DNA of 10,874 nucleotides from Burkholderiales bacterium (GTDB taxonomy: Bacteria; Pseudomonadota; Gammaproteobacteria; Burkholderiales; Burkholderiaceae_C). Every line of letters starts with the position of its first letter. The stretch's first letter is position 1. Location: positions 1 through 10,874 of the forward strand of contig CANBSV010000089.1 in NCBI GenBank assembly GCA_947372225.1, given 5' to 3'. The notes below the pieces were generated by a model. The model had not been told where the DNA came from, did not search any database, and was given only the letters and a program-made list of their open reading frames with translations. Below are positions 1 through 7,044 of the stretch, piece by piece. Position numbers and translations under genes: made by a program.

Positions 1-420
1 AGCAGTGCGCATGCCGAGGGCGGCCGGAGCATGGCTGCGGCATCGCCTTCGCCCAAGTACCGACAGGAGTGCGCGGCCTGCCACATCGCCTACCCGCCGG
101 GGCTGCTGCCTGCCGCCTCGTGGCAGCGCGTGATGAACAACCTTCCGCACCACTTTGGCACCGACGCCTCGGTGGACGCCGCGACGCTCAAGGAACTGTC
201 CACCTGGCTTGCGTCGCATGCGGGCACCGGCAGCCGCGTGGGCGTCACGCCGCCCGACGACCGCATCACGCGGTCCGCCTGGTTCATCCGCCAGCACGAC
301 GAGGTGGCCGCAGCGACCTGGAAGCGAGCGTCGGTGAAAAGCCCGTCCAACTGTGCCGCCTGCCATGCGCAGGCCGATCAAGGAGATTTCGATGAAGACC
401 GTGTCCGCATCCCCCGCTGA
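1..420 (+). CDS. Diheme cytochrome c (DHC family), 5' end outside window
   Basis: This is a periplasmic c-type cytochrome, probably an electron carrier between the membrane cytochrome b561 encoded next and a soluble partner. The frame is open from base 1. The ten codons before the Met at 31 read SSAHAEGGRS, and the A-H-A followed by E resembles a signal-peptidase I site, so the true start with its signal peptide lies left of the window and Met31 is probably internal. Counting from that Met there are two CxxCH heme sites, at residues 14-18 and 108-112. His40, His41, His63 and His89 are candidate distal ligands; family members are known with bis-histidine hemes. The second heme site lies 17 residues from the end. 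Size and the two CAACH motifs fit the DHC family (Pfam Dihaem cytochrome c). The stop overlaps the start of the b561 gene by 29 bp, which implies coupled translation. The family call is strong; the redox partner is inferred. Confidence 0.85.
   Translation, partial: SSAHAEGGRSMAAASPSPKYRQECAACHIAYPPGLLPAASWQRVMNNLPHHFGTDASVDAATLKELSTWLASHAGTGSRVGVTPPDDRITRSAWFIRQHDEVAAATWKRASVKSPSNCAACHAQADQGDFDEDRVRIPR
381..385 (+). promoter_or_regulatory. Ribosome binding site for cytochrome b561 gene
   Basis: AGGAG sits 6 nt before the ATG at 392, inside the end of the diheme cytochrome gene. It decides the start: the in-frame ATGs at 353 and 365 lie upstream of this site and would add residues that read as the overlapping cytochrome c region rather than b561. 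Confidence 0.75.
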
Positions 421-1126
421 GACCCTTGCCGCCGAAGCGGCAGCATCCCGACGCAACGTGCTGGTGTGGGACGTGCCGGTGCGCGTGTTTCACTGGCTCA
501 TGGTGCTCAGCTTTGCCGGCGCCTACCTCACCGCCGAAAGCGAGCGCTGGCGCCTGGCCCACGTGACGCTGGGCTACACGATGGGCGCCCTGGTCGTGTT
601 CCGGTTGGTCTGGGGGCTCATCGGCAGCCGCCACGCGCGCTTCGCCAACTTCGTGAGAGGCCCGGCGGCGGTGTGGCGCTATGTGCGTTCGATGTGGAGC
701 CCGCGGCCTGAACATCACCTCGGACACAACCCGGCCGGTGCGGTGGGCATCGTGCTGATGCTGGCCCTGGCGGCCGCCGTCACCGTTTCGGGCTGGGCGG
801 TCTACAACGACCTGTGGGGCGAGTGGCTCGAGGAACTGCACGAGGTGTCGGCCAACCTGATGCTTGCGGTGATCGGCGTGCACGTGGCTGCCGTGCTGAT
901 CAGCAGTCGCTTGCACGGCGAGAACCTGGTGGCCGCCATGGTCGACGGGCGCAAGGCCGGCTCCCCGAAAGACGGCGTGCGCGGCGCCTGGCGCAGCGTG
1001 GGCGTGCTGATGCTGGTGGCCGTGCTGAGCTTTTGGTGGCTGCAGTGGCAAAGCGCACCGACCGGCGCCGGGGCATCGGATGGCGCCGCAGCTCTCGGGC
1101 ATGCCGCCGAACGTGATGACGATTGA
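392..1126 (+). CDS. Cytochrome b561-family membrane protein
   Basis: This is an inner-membrane b-type cytochrome of the bacterial b561/hydrogenase-cytochrome-b group, which passes electrons between quinol and a periplasmic cytochrome. The start at 392 gives 244 residues and is supported by AGGAG 6 nt upstream. After a hydrophilic Ala-rich N-terminus, hydrophobic segments appear at about 32-48, 57-77, 115-137, 153-172 and 190-210. Histidines placed like heme ligands are His34 (in VFHW), His57, His150 (in EELHE) and His164. The linker around residues 79-112 is His-rich (HARF and EHHLGH). The gene overlaps the diheme cytochrome c gene by 29 bp and the response regulator follows after 25 bp, so the four genes are probably co-transcribed. 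The most likely role is reduction or oxidation of the adjacent DHC. The family is clear; electron direction and partner are inferred from gene order. Confidence 0.88.
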   Translation: MKTVSASPAETLAAEAAASRRNVLVWDVPVRVFHWLMVLSFAGAYLTAESERWRLAHVTLGYTMGALVVFRLVWGLIGSRHARFANFVRGPAAVWRYVRSMWSPRPEHHLGHNPAGAVGIVLMLALAAAVTVSGWAVYNDLWGEWLEELHEVSANLMLAVIGVHVAAVLISSRLHGENLVAAMVDGRKAGSPKDGVRGAWRSVGVLMLVAVLSFWWLQWQSAPTGAGASDGAAALGHAAERDDD

Positions 1127-1151
1127 AACCCGCTGACGACAACCACTGACC

Positions 1152-1823
1152 ATGCGCATCCTCCTGGCTGAAGACGACACCCTGCTGGGCGACGGCCTGC
1201 GCGCCGGCTTGCGACAGCTGGGTTTTCTGGTGGACTGGGTGCGCGACGGCGAGGCGGCCGAAGCCGAGCTGCGCAACGGCACCTACGCTGCGGCAGTGCT
1301 CGATCTGGGCTTGCCACTCAAGGACGGCATGGACGTGCTGCTGGCCGTGCGCCGTGCGGGTGTCAAGCTGCCGGTGCTGGTGCTGACCGCGCGCGATGCC
1401 TTGCCCGAGCGCATCCGCGGGCTCGACGGTGGGGCCGACGACTACGTGATCAAGCCCGTCGACTTGCACGAACTTGCAGCGCGGCTGCGTGCACTGGTGC
1501 GCCGATCGCACGGCGAGCCGAACGATCTGGTGGTGGCGCAGGACATCACGCTGGATCCAGCGGCGCACTCGGTGCAGCAGGCGGGCGTGCCGGTGGCGTT
1601 GTCGCCTCGCGAGTTCGACCTGCTGCACGCATTCATGCTCAACGCCGGTCGGGTGCTGTCGCGCGAGCAGCTCGAGCAGCACCTGTACAGCTGGGGCCAG
1701 GAGGTCGACAGCAATGCGATCGAGGTGCACGTCCACCACCTGCGCCGCAAGCTCGGTGCGTCGGCGATCCAGACCGTGCGCGGCATGGGCTATCTGATGC
1801 TGCGCGAGGTGCCTTTTACATGA
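1152..1823 (+). CDS. OmpR/QseB-like response regulator
   Basis: This is a cytoplasmic two-component transcription regulator of 223 residues, the normal length for the OmpR class. The receiver domain (about 1-118) has the acidic pair Asp8/Asp9, the phospho-acceptor Asp51 in LDLGLP, Thr79 and Lys101 in IKP. The C-terminal winged helix (about 125-220) carries the usual SPREFDLL, the recognition-helix region NAIEVHVHHLRRKL and the final TVRGMGYL. The sequence most resembles the QseB/PmrA/TctD branch. No clear Shine-Dalgarno precedes the ATG at 1152, so it may depend on ribosomes finishing the b561 gene 25 bp upstream. Its stop overlaps the kinase start (ATGA at 1820-1823), which marks the two as a cognate pair. 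Its targets are not visible here; autoregulation of the cytochrome operon is a reasonable guess. Confidence 0.92.
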   Translation: MRILLAEDDTLLGDGLRAGLRQLGFLVDWVRDGEAAEAELRNGTYAAAVLDLGLPLKDGMDVLLAVRRAGVKLPVLVLTARDALPERIRGLDGGADDYVIKPVDLHELAARLRALVRRSHGEPNDLVVAQDITLDPAAHSVQQAGVPVALSPREFDLLHAFMLNAGRVLSREQLEQHLYSWGQEVDSNAIEVHVHHLRRKLGASAIQTVRGMGYLMLREVPFT

Positions 1824-3181
1824 CGCCCATGCCCCGGTCCATGCAGGGCCGACTGCTTGCGATCACGCTCGGCCTTGTGGCTGGCGTGTGGCTCGCCACG
1901 GCGCTGCTCACCTGGAGCGACGCGCGCCGTGAGCTCGATGAACTGTTCGACGCCCACCTGGCGCAAGCTGCCGCGCTGCTGGTGGTGCAGCAGGCCCAGG
2001 ACGTCGACGACACGCACGAGGTCGATGCGCCGACCCTGCACCGCTACGCGCCGAAGGTCGCCTTCCAGGTGTTCCATGAAGGAGCCCTCGCGCTGCGATC
2101 GGCCAACGCGCCGGCCCAGCCCATGGTGCCGCTGGGCGATGCCCTGCAGGCGGGTCTGCGCACCGTGTCCATCGACGGCGTCGAATGGCGCGTGTTCGCC
2201 GCCATGGGTGCCGAACGCGATGTGCAGGTCTACGTGGGCGAGGCGATCAGCTCGCGCGAGTCGGTGCTGATGGCGGTGCTGCGCAGCACCTTGTGGCCGA
2301 TGGCCGTGGCACTGCCGCTGCTGGCGCTGGCCGTGTGGTGGGGAGTGCGCCGTGCCGTGGCGCCGTTGCGCCGGCTCGGCCGCGTGCTGGCTGAGCGCCA
2401 GCCGCAGGCGGTCGAGCCGGTGGTGCTCGATGACGCACCGACGGAGATGCAGCCGATGCTGGCCGAGCTCAACGACCTGTTCGCCCGCATCGCCACCCTG
2501 ATGGAGTCCCAGCAGCGGTTCACCGCCGATGCGGCCCACGAACTGCGCACGCCGATCGCCGCGATTCGCACCCAGGCCCAGGTCGCGCAGGGGGAGGCCG
2601 ATGCGGCGTTTCGCCAACACGCTTTGCAGGCCACGATCGCCGGCTGTGACCGGGCGACCCGGCTCGTCGATCAGTTGCTGACGTTGTCCCAGCTTGAAGC
2701 CGGCACGTTGCCCGCCGCAGGGGCCGTCGATCTGGCCGCGGTGGTGCGCCAGACCGTGGCCGAGCTGGCGTCGCAGGCAATTCGCAAGTCGCGGACCTTC
2801 GAGCTCGATGCCGCCGAGGCTTGCTTCGTGGCCGCCGACCCCGTGCTGCTGCGGGTGCTGATCCGCAACCTGGTCGACAACGCCATTCGCTACAACTCGG
2901 CGCGCGCTGTCGTGAAGGTGTCGGTTGCCCGCATCGCCAACCGGGTGCGCATGGTCGTCGAGGACAGCGGACCGGGCCTGAGCGAGGCCGCTCGCGAGCG
3001 GCTGGGTGAACGCTTCTTCCGTGTGCTGGGCACAGGACAAAGCGGCAGCGGGCTGGGCTGGTCGATCGTTCGGCGCATCGCGGGGGTGCAAAACGCGACC
3101 CTGCGGGTTGACAGCTCGGCCACCCTCGGTGGTCTCAAAGTCGAGGTCGAGTGGCCGGTGGCCAAAGCGAACGCGGGCTGA
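1820..3181 (+). CDS. QseC-like sensor histidine kinase
   Basis: This is a membrane sensor kinase of 453 residues, partner of the response regulator it overlaps by 4 bp (ATGA). A GAGG lies 10 nt upstream of the ATG. Transmembrane segments are at about 12-32 and 155-177 and enclose a periplasmic sensor region of roughly 120 residues, consistent with the two-component sensor N-terminal domain seen in QseC/TctE relatives. A HAMP-like linker follows. The H-box has the phospho-acceptor His240 in AHELRTP. The ATPase domain has the N-box Asn350 and Asn354, the G1 motif DSGPG from Asp382, FFRV and a G2 loop GSGLGWSIV. All catalytic motifs look intact. The periplasmic region contains an acidic stretch (QDVDDTHEVD). 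The signal cannot be read from sequence; next to two cytochromes, a redox or respiratory cue is plausible. QseC-like is a resemblance, not proof of orthology. Confidence 0.9.
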   Translation: MTPMPRSMQGRLLAITLGLVAGVWLATALLTWSDARRELDELFDAHLAQAAALLVVQQAQDVDDTHEVDAPTLHRYAPKVAFQVFHEGALALRSANAPAQPMVPLGDALQAGLRTVSIDGVEWRVFAAMGAERDVQVYVGEAISSRESVLMAVLRSTLWPMAVALPLLALAVWWGVRRAVAPLRRLGRVLAERQPQAVEPVVLDDAPTEMQPMLAELNDLFARIATLMESQQRFTADAAHELRTPIAAIRTQAQVAQGEADAAFRQHALQATIAGCDRATRLVDQLLTLSQLEAGTLPAAGAVDLAAVVRQTVAELASQAIRKSRTFELDAAEACFVAADPVLLRVLIRNLVDNAIRYNSARAVVKVSVARIANRVRMVVEDSGPGLSEAARERLGERFFRVLGTGQSGSGLGWSIVRRIAGVQNATLRVDSSATLGGLKVEVEWPVAKANAG

Positions 3182-3257
3182 TTTCAGTCCAGACCGCAGC
3201 CGCGACATCGCGTAGATTGCCCCTGAGCCGCCCGACACGTGCGGCCCAAGGTCCCCC

Positions 3258-4367
3258 ATGAAAAATCTGACGACGCCCCCCACCCCGGGGCAAGTGGTGC
3301 TGGTGCTGCAAGGTGGAGGGGCGCTTGGCGCCTACCACTGTGGCGTTTACGAGGCGCTGCACGACGCAGGCATCGAGCCCGACTGGGTCATCGGCACGTC
3401 GATCGGTGCCATCAACGGTGCGTTGATCGCGGGCAACCCGCCCGAGCTGCGCAGCCAGCGACTGCAGGAGTTCTGGCAAAAGATCGAAAAGCCGCCTGCG
3501 AATGTCAATTTCGGCGTCTGGGGCTTTGGCAACATGCTGGCCAACCTGTCCACCTACACGCAGGGCGTGCCGGGTTTTTTCGAGACCAACCCGCAAGCCA
3601 TGGGCGGGCTCAACGCGAAATTGGGGGTCGAGCACGCGTCGTACTACAGCACCGATCCGCTGCGCCGCACGCTCGCCGAACTGGTCGACTTCAAGCGCCT
3701 CAATGCCAAGGCGCCGCACCGCGCGATGCGACTGACCGTGGGGTGCGTCAACGCGTGCAGTGGCGTCATGCAGTATGTCGACAGCCGCGACGAGCCGTTG
3801 AGCATCGACCACATCATGGCCTCGGGGGCGCTGCCGCCGGCCTTTCCTGCGGTGCGCATCGACGGTGACCCTTACTGGGACGGCGGGCTGTACTCCAACA
3901 CCCCGATCGAAGCGGTCTTCGACGACCGGCCACGCCACGATTCGCTGATCTTCGCGGCGAACGTGTGGCACCAGAGCGGCCCCGAACCCGAGTCGATCTG
4001 GGAGGTGATGGGTCGAATGAAAGACATCCAGTACGCCAGCCGCGCGGACGGTCACATCCGGCGGCAAAAGCAGATCCACCGGCTGCGTCACACCATCGGG
4101 CAACTCGGCGAGCGGCTCTCGCCGCAGCAGCGGGCCGATCCCGAGGTGCGCGCGCTGCTGGCCTGGGGTTGCAGCACCACCATGCACGTGGTGCACCTGG
4201 TGGCGCCGCGCCTCGAGGGCGAGGACCACACCAAGGACATCGATTTCAGCCCCACCGGCGTGAGCGCCAGGCGGGAGGCGGGCCGTGCGGACACCGAGCG
4301 GATGATTCAGCGGGCCCCTTGGCGTGAGCCGACGGACCCCATGAAAGGCGTCATCGAGCACCGCTGA
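3258..4367 (+). CDS. Patatin-like phospholipase with DUF3734-type C-terminus
   Basis: This is a predicted Ser-Asp lipid acyl hydrolase of 369 residues. The patatin fold is shown by the oxyanion-hole glycine motif QGGGALGAY (residues 18-26), the nucleophile elbow GTSIG with Ser48, and the catalytic Asp208 in the DGG motif of YWDGGLYSNTP. Residues after about 260 match the region typical of the bacterial DUF3734 patatin subgroup, including a late DFSPTGVSARREAG segment. There is no signal peptide or membrane helix, so it is probably cytoplasmic. The start at 3258 is backed by AAGG 6 nt upstream. It lies 76 bp after the kinase gene and 197 bp before the next gene. It may be transcribed alone or by read-through, and no promoter is evident. 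The substrate is unknown; membrane phospholipid or a polyhydroxyalkanoate-related role have both been discussed for relatives. Confidence 0.9.
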   Translation: MKNLTTPPTPGQVVLVLQGGGALGAYHCGVYEALHDAGIEPDWVIGTSIGAINGALIAGNPPELRSQRLQEFWQKIEKPPANVNFGVWGFGNMLANLSTYTQGVPGFFETNPQAMGGLNAKLGVEHASYYSTDPLRRTLAELVDFKRLNAKAPHRAMRLTVGCVNACSGVMQYVDSRDEPLSIDHIMASGALPPAFPAVRIDGDPYWDGGLYSNTPIEAVFDDRPRHDSLIFAANVWHQSGPEPESIWEVMGRMKDIQYASRADGHIRRQKQIHRLRHTIGQLGERLSPQQRADPEVRALLAWGCSTTMHVVHLVAPRLEGEDHTKDIDFSPTGVSARREAGRADTERMIQRAPWREPTDPMKGVIEHR

Positions 4368-4564
4368 GCCCACCCTGAGGTGCCACGCGCGGGGCCCGCA
4401 GAAAAATTCCGTCGTGCTGATTCGATGCAGCCCCCTTCGGGCACCCCGATCTGCCCTGAGAATCCGGGGGGTCTGCGGGGTGTCATGGAAACTTCGTCGG
4501 ACCGGCGCACAGTCTTGGTGTTCAAGGCTGGTGCACGAACAAGCACGAGAGGTTTTCACACCAC
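4368..4564. other. Intergenic region with a possible leader hairpin
   Basis: This 197-bp gap separates the patatin gene from the GGDEF/EAL gene and should hold the latter's promoter. I cannot identify convincing -35/-10 boxes. Two dyads are visible. One is GCGGG-G-CCCGC at 4389-4399, followed by an A-run (AGAAAAATT) rather than T's. The other pairs CACCCCG (4442-4448) with CGGGGTG (4476-4482), which could form a 7-bp stem closing a 27-nt loop. It does not resemble a known c-di-GMP riboswitch. GAGAGG at 4547-4552 is a weak ribosome binding site 12 nt before the ATG. Confidence 0.35.
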
Positions 4565-6952
4565 ATGTCGGCCCGCCCGCCCACTTTGATGCCCACGAAG
4601 GCGAATGGCGCTGCAGCGTTGCAGCGTTGGGCGGCGCTTCCGGAGCAGTTCCGGCCGGTGGCTGCGATGGGGTCCGTTTACTTCACGGCATCGCTGTTGT
4701 GCCTGTGGTTGGCGCGCACGGCCGGGCCGGTGCCGGTGCTGTGGTGCGCCAATGCGGTGGCGATGGTCTGGCTGGCCACGCGCACGCTGGACGAATGGCC
4801 CTTGTCGATCGGCGTCGTGGCCATTGCGGGTGTGCTGGCGGGCGGCGTGGCGGGCGAGCCGGCCTGGCTGACGCTGTCCAGCGTGTTGATCAACCTGATC
4901 GAGGTGGGCCTTGGCGGCTGGCTGCTGCAGCGGCTGGCGCTGCCGGCCCAAGGCGCCATCCGTCCCGTGATGCTGGTCGCCGGCTTGCTGCTGGCCGCAG
5001 CGCTGCCGGCCGCCGTGGGTGCGCTGGCGGCTGCATCGTTGTACGCGTTTGCCGGGCTGAGCGGTTTCGGCACGCTGTGGGTCGAGTGGTTTCAAGGCCG
5101 TGCGATCGGCAGCCTGGTCGTGCTGCCCGTTGGCGTGCTGATCGCCAGCACCGAGCGCTTGCGTCAGGATCGGTACAAGCTCGATCACCTCGCCGGTGAC
5201 TTGCAGCGCCTTTATGAAACGCCGCCTTCGCTGATGCATTCCGTCGAGGTGACGCTGCATGCCATCGCTGATGGCGTGGTGAGCGTCGATGACGCCGGCC
5301 GCATCACCTACCTCAACCCGGTGGCTGAGAAGTTGCTGGGCTGGCCGCTGGCCGAGGCGCGCGGCCAGGCGTTTGGTCTCGTGGTGCGGTTGTTCGATCA
5401 GGCCAGCGGTCAGTCGCTGCCCAGCCCCATCGAACGTTGTCTCAGTGGCCTGGCCGGCGCCGAGGTGTCGCACGACGCCATGCTGCGCGACCGCGACGGT
5501 CGCGAGTGCGAAGTGCGCGACTCGGTGTCTCCGATCGTGGGCAAGGACGGGGAGTTGCTGGGTGCGGTGATCGTGTTCCAGAACGTGACCGAGTCGCGCG
5601 AGCTGACCCGTCAACTCGGCCACCTGTCGCACCACGACAGCCTCACCGGGCTGCCCAACCGCACGGTCTTCCAAAGCCGTGTGCGCCAGGCCTGCGAGTC
5701 CGCCAGCGTGCATCCCCGGACGTTTGCCGTGGTCTTCATGGACCTCGACCACTTCAAGCATGTCAATGATTCGCTGGGCCATGCGGTGGGCGACGAGCTG
5801 CTCATGACCCTGACGAAACGGCTCACCACGGCACTGCGCTCGGGCGACACGGTGTCCCGGCTGGGTGGCGACGAGTTCGTGATGCTGCTCGATGACATCG
5901 GTGGGCCCGACGAGATTGGCGAGGTGGCGCAAAAGATCTTGCGCGAGGTGGCGCTGCCGTGTGTGCTCGAGGACACCGAACTGACCGTGGGCATCAGCCT
6001 GGGCATCGCCATCTACCCGCAAGACGGCGAAGATCCCGACACGCTGATGAAGCACGCCGACGCCGCGATGTACCGCGCCAAGCGCGGCGGGCGCAACCGC
6101 TACCAGTTCTTCTCCCGCGAGGTCGATCAGGCGGCTTCCGAACGGCTGCAGCTCGAAGTCGACATCCGCCGTGGCCTGTCCGAGGGGCAGTTTGTGGCGC
6201 ACTACCAGCCCATCATGGATGTGGTGAGCGGACTGCCGGTGGCCATGGAGGCGCTGGCGCGCTGGACATCGGACGCACGCGGCCCACAGCAGCCTGACGC
6301 ATTCATCCCGGTCGCCGAGGAAAGCGGCCTGATCGTGCCGCTGGGCGAAGCCATGCTGCGCCAGGCCTGCGAGCAGCTGCGCGATTGGCGCGATTCGGCG
6401 CTGTCGTCCATGACCATCGCGGTCAACGTGTCGCCGGTGCAACTGGCCCATGCCCAGTTCGTCGACAGCGTGTCCGACATCCTGGACGACACCGGCGTCG
6501 ACGGCTCGCAGCTGGCCTTCGAGATCACCGAGTCGACGTTGATGACACAGCCCGAAGACACGCTGGCGACCTTGCTGCGCATCAAGGCGCTGGGCATCAG
6601 CATCGCCATCGACGACTTCGGTACCGGCTACTCGAGCCTGAGCCACCTGAAGCGCTTCCCCGTCGACAGCGTCAAGATTGACCGCTCCTTCGTGCGCGAC
6701 CTCGAAACCGACCCCGATGACCGCGAACTGGCCCGCGCCATCGTGGCCATGTCGCGCAGCCTGCGCTTGCGGGTGGTGGCTGAGGGCGTCGAAACCGAAG
6801 GCCAGGCCAGCATGCTCAGCGCCATGGGCTGCACTGCGTTGCAGGGCCATCTTTATGCCCGTGCGGCTGGGGTCGATACGACGTCGGCCTGGCTGCACCC
6901 TCGCATGCTGGTTGATCCAGCGCAAAACGAGGGTCTTGCCGTCGCGGCCTGA
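4565..6952 (+). CDS. MASE1-PAS-GGDEF-EAL cyclic-di-GMP enzyme
   Basis: This is a membrane-bound c-di-GMP turnover protein of 795 residues. The N-terminus (about 30-197) has roughly seven or eight hydrophobic segments and ends in a GRAIGSLVVLPVGVL segment like that of MASE1 sensor domains. A PAS domain covers about 223-345 (DGVVSVDDAGRITYLNPVAEKLLGW). The GGDEF domain (about 350-515) has the active-site GGDEF at 434-438 and an allosteric I-site RSGD at 425-428, exactly five residues upstream. The EAL domain (about 530-780) keeps Glu562 (EALARW), Asn621, Glu653 (EITES), Asp683/Asp684 (DDFGTGYSS), Lys704, Glu740 and Gln760, so both activities could be functional. The start at 4565 gives the full membrane domain; an in-frame ATG at 4589 has no ribosome binding site. 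It probably adjusts c-di-GMP in response to a small-molecule or redox cue. Which activity dominates in the cell cannot be told. Confidence 0.93.
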   Translation: MSARPPTLMPTKANGAAALQRWAALPEQFRPVAAMGSVYFTASLLCLWLARTAGPVPVLWCANAVAMVWLATRTLDEWPLSIGVVAIAGVLAGGVAGEPAWLTLSSVLINLIEVGLGGWLLQRLALPAQGAIRPVMLVAGLLLAAALPAAVGALAAASLYAFAGLSGFGTLWVEWFQGRAIGSLVVLPVGVLIASTERLRQDRYKLDHLAGDLQRLYETPPSLMHSVEVTLHAIADGVVSVDDAGRITYLNPVAEKLLGWPLAEARGQAFGLVVRLFDQASGQSLPSPIERCLSGLAGAEVSHDAMLRDRDGRECEVRDSVSPIVGKDGELLGAVIVFQNVTESRELTRQLGHLSHHDSLTGLPNRTVFQSRVRQACESASVHPRTFAVVFMDLDHFKHVNDSLGHAVGDELLMTLTKRLTTALRSGDTVSRLGGDEFVMLLDDIGGPDEIGEVAQKILREVALPCVLEDTELTVGISLGIAIYPQDGEDPDTLMKHADAAMYRAKRGGRNRYQFFSREVDQAASERLQLEVDIRRGLSEGQFVAHYQPIMDVVSGLPVAMEALARWTSDARGPQQPDAFIPVAEESGLIVPLGEAMLRQACEQLRDWRDSALSSMTIAVNVSPVQLAHAQFVDSVSDILDDTGVDGSQLAFEITESTLMTQPEDTLATLLRIKALGISIAIDDFGTGYSSLSHLKRFPVDSVKIDRSFVRDLETDPDDRELARAIVAMSRSLRLRVVAEGVETEGQASMLSAMGCTALQGHLYARAAGVDTTSAWLHPRMLVDPAQNEGLAVAA

Positions 6953-6959
6953 AAGTGTT

Positions 6960-6981
6960 AAAGCGGCCCGCTTTGTGGTCG
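6960..6981 (+). repeat. Direct repeat copy 1 with palindromic core
   Basis: The sequence is AAAGCGGCCCGCT, three variable bases (TTG), then TGGTCG. The first 15 bases form a perfect 7-bp dyad, AAAGCGG-C-CCGCTTT (6960-6974). It starts 8 nt after the GGDEF/EAL stop codon. The pyrimidine run after the dyad is too short for a convincing intrinsic terminator. Confidence 0.8.
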
Positions 6982-6991
6982 ATACCCACTC

Positions 6992-7013
6992 AAAGCGGCC
7001 CGCTACATGGTCG
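6992..7013 (+). repeat. Direct repeat copy 2
   Basis: The same 13 bases, AAAGCGGCCCGCT, are followed by three variable bases (ACA) and TGGTCG. It begins 32 bp after copy 1, close to three helical turns, so a protein bound to both would lie on the same DNA face. Only the inner 5-bp arms (AGCGG/CCGCT) of the dyad are preserved in this copy. Confidence 0.8.
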
Positions 7014-7044
7014 CAAACGATTCATCAGGACACCCGTGATAGCC

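Larger units (their letters stand above)
6953..7044. promoter_or_regulatory. 92-bp leader with tandem dyad repeats
   Basis: This is the gap between the GGDEF/EAL stop and the beta-barrel gene. It is dominated by two repeat copies (6960-6981 and 6992-7013). A second fold is possible between the cores: CTTTG (6971-6975) with CAAAG (6991-6995), and TGG with CCA inside it, which would compete with the dyad of the first copy. AGGA at 7027-7030 is the likely ribosome binding site. No clear sigma-70 boxes are seen. The region therefore looks like a control region for the barrel/chemoreceptor pair, but binding is inferred only from repeat structure. Confidence 0.45.

Noticed and set aside
3201..3212. 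CGCGACATCGCG dyad downstream of the sensor kinase as a regulator site
   Set aside because: It is a single short GC-rich palindrome without a second copy, so it is not distinguishable from background.
3227..3245. GCCGC/GCGGC inverted repeat before the patatin gene as terminator or operator
   Set aside because: It has only 5-bp arms with a 9-nt loop and no T-run, which is expected by chance in GC-rich DNA.
1790..3283. A 497-codon minus-strand frame opposite the sensor kinase
   Set aside because: It has low-complexity His/Arg/Gln composition and no motif, and it lies fully over a well-supported kinase gene. It is a shadow of GC bias.
4389..4410. GCGGGGCCCGC dyad as a terminator for the patatin gene
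   Set aside because: It is followed by A's rather than T's on the + strand, and there is no minus-strand gene ending here to use it in reverse.
4368..4564. c-di-GMP riboswitch ahead of the GGDEF/EAL gene
   Set aside because: The conserved core sequences of the GEMM-type aptamers are not present.
4613..4628. Tandem GCAGCGTT repeat near the start of the GGDEF/EAL gene as a phase-variation tract
   Set aside because: There are only two 8-bp copies. The reading frame is intact and two units are too few for frequent slippage.
4556..6925. A 789-codon open frame on the minus strand opposite the GGDEF/EAL gene
   Set aside because: The translation is His/Gln/Arg-rich with no recognisable domain. It is what a GC-rich coding strand yields when read in reverse, and the + strand frame has clear domains.
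6955..7044. GTG at 6955 as the start of the barrel gene
   Set aside because: It would place the two repeats inside the coding region and bury the signal peptide behind 30 charged residues. No ribosome binding site precedes it.
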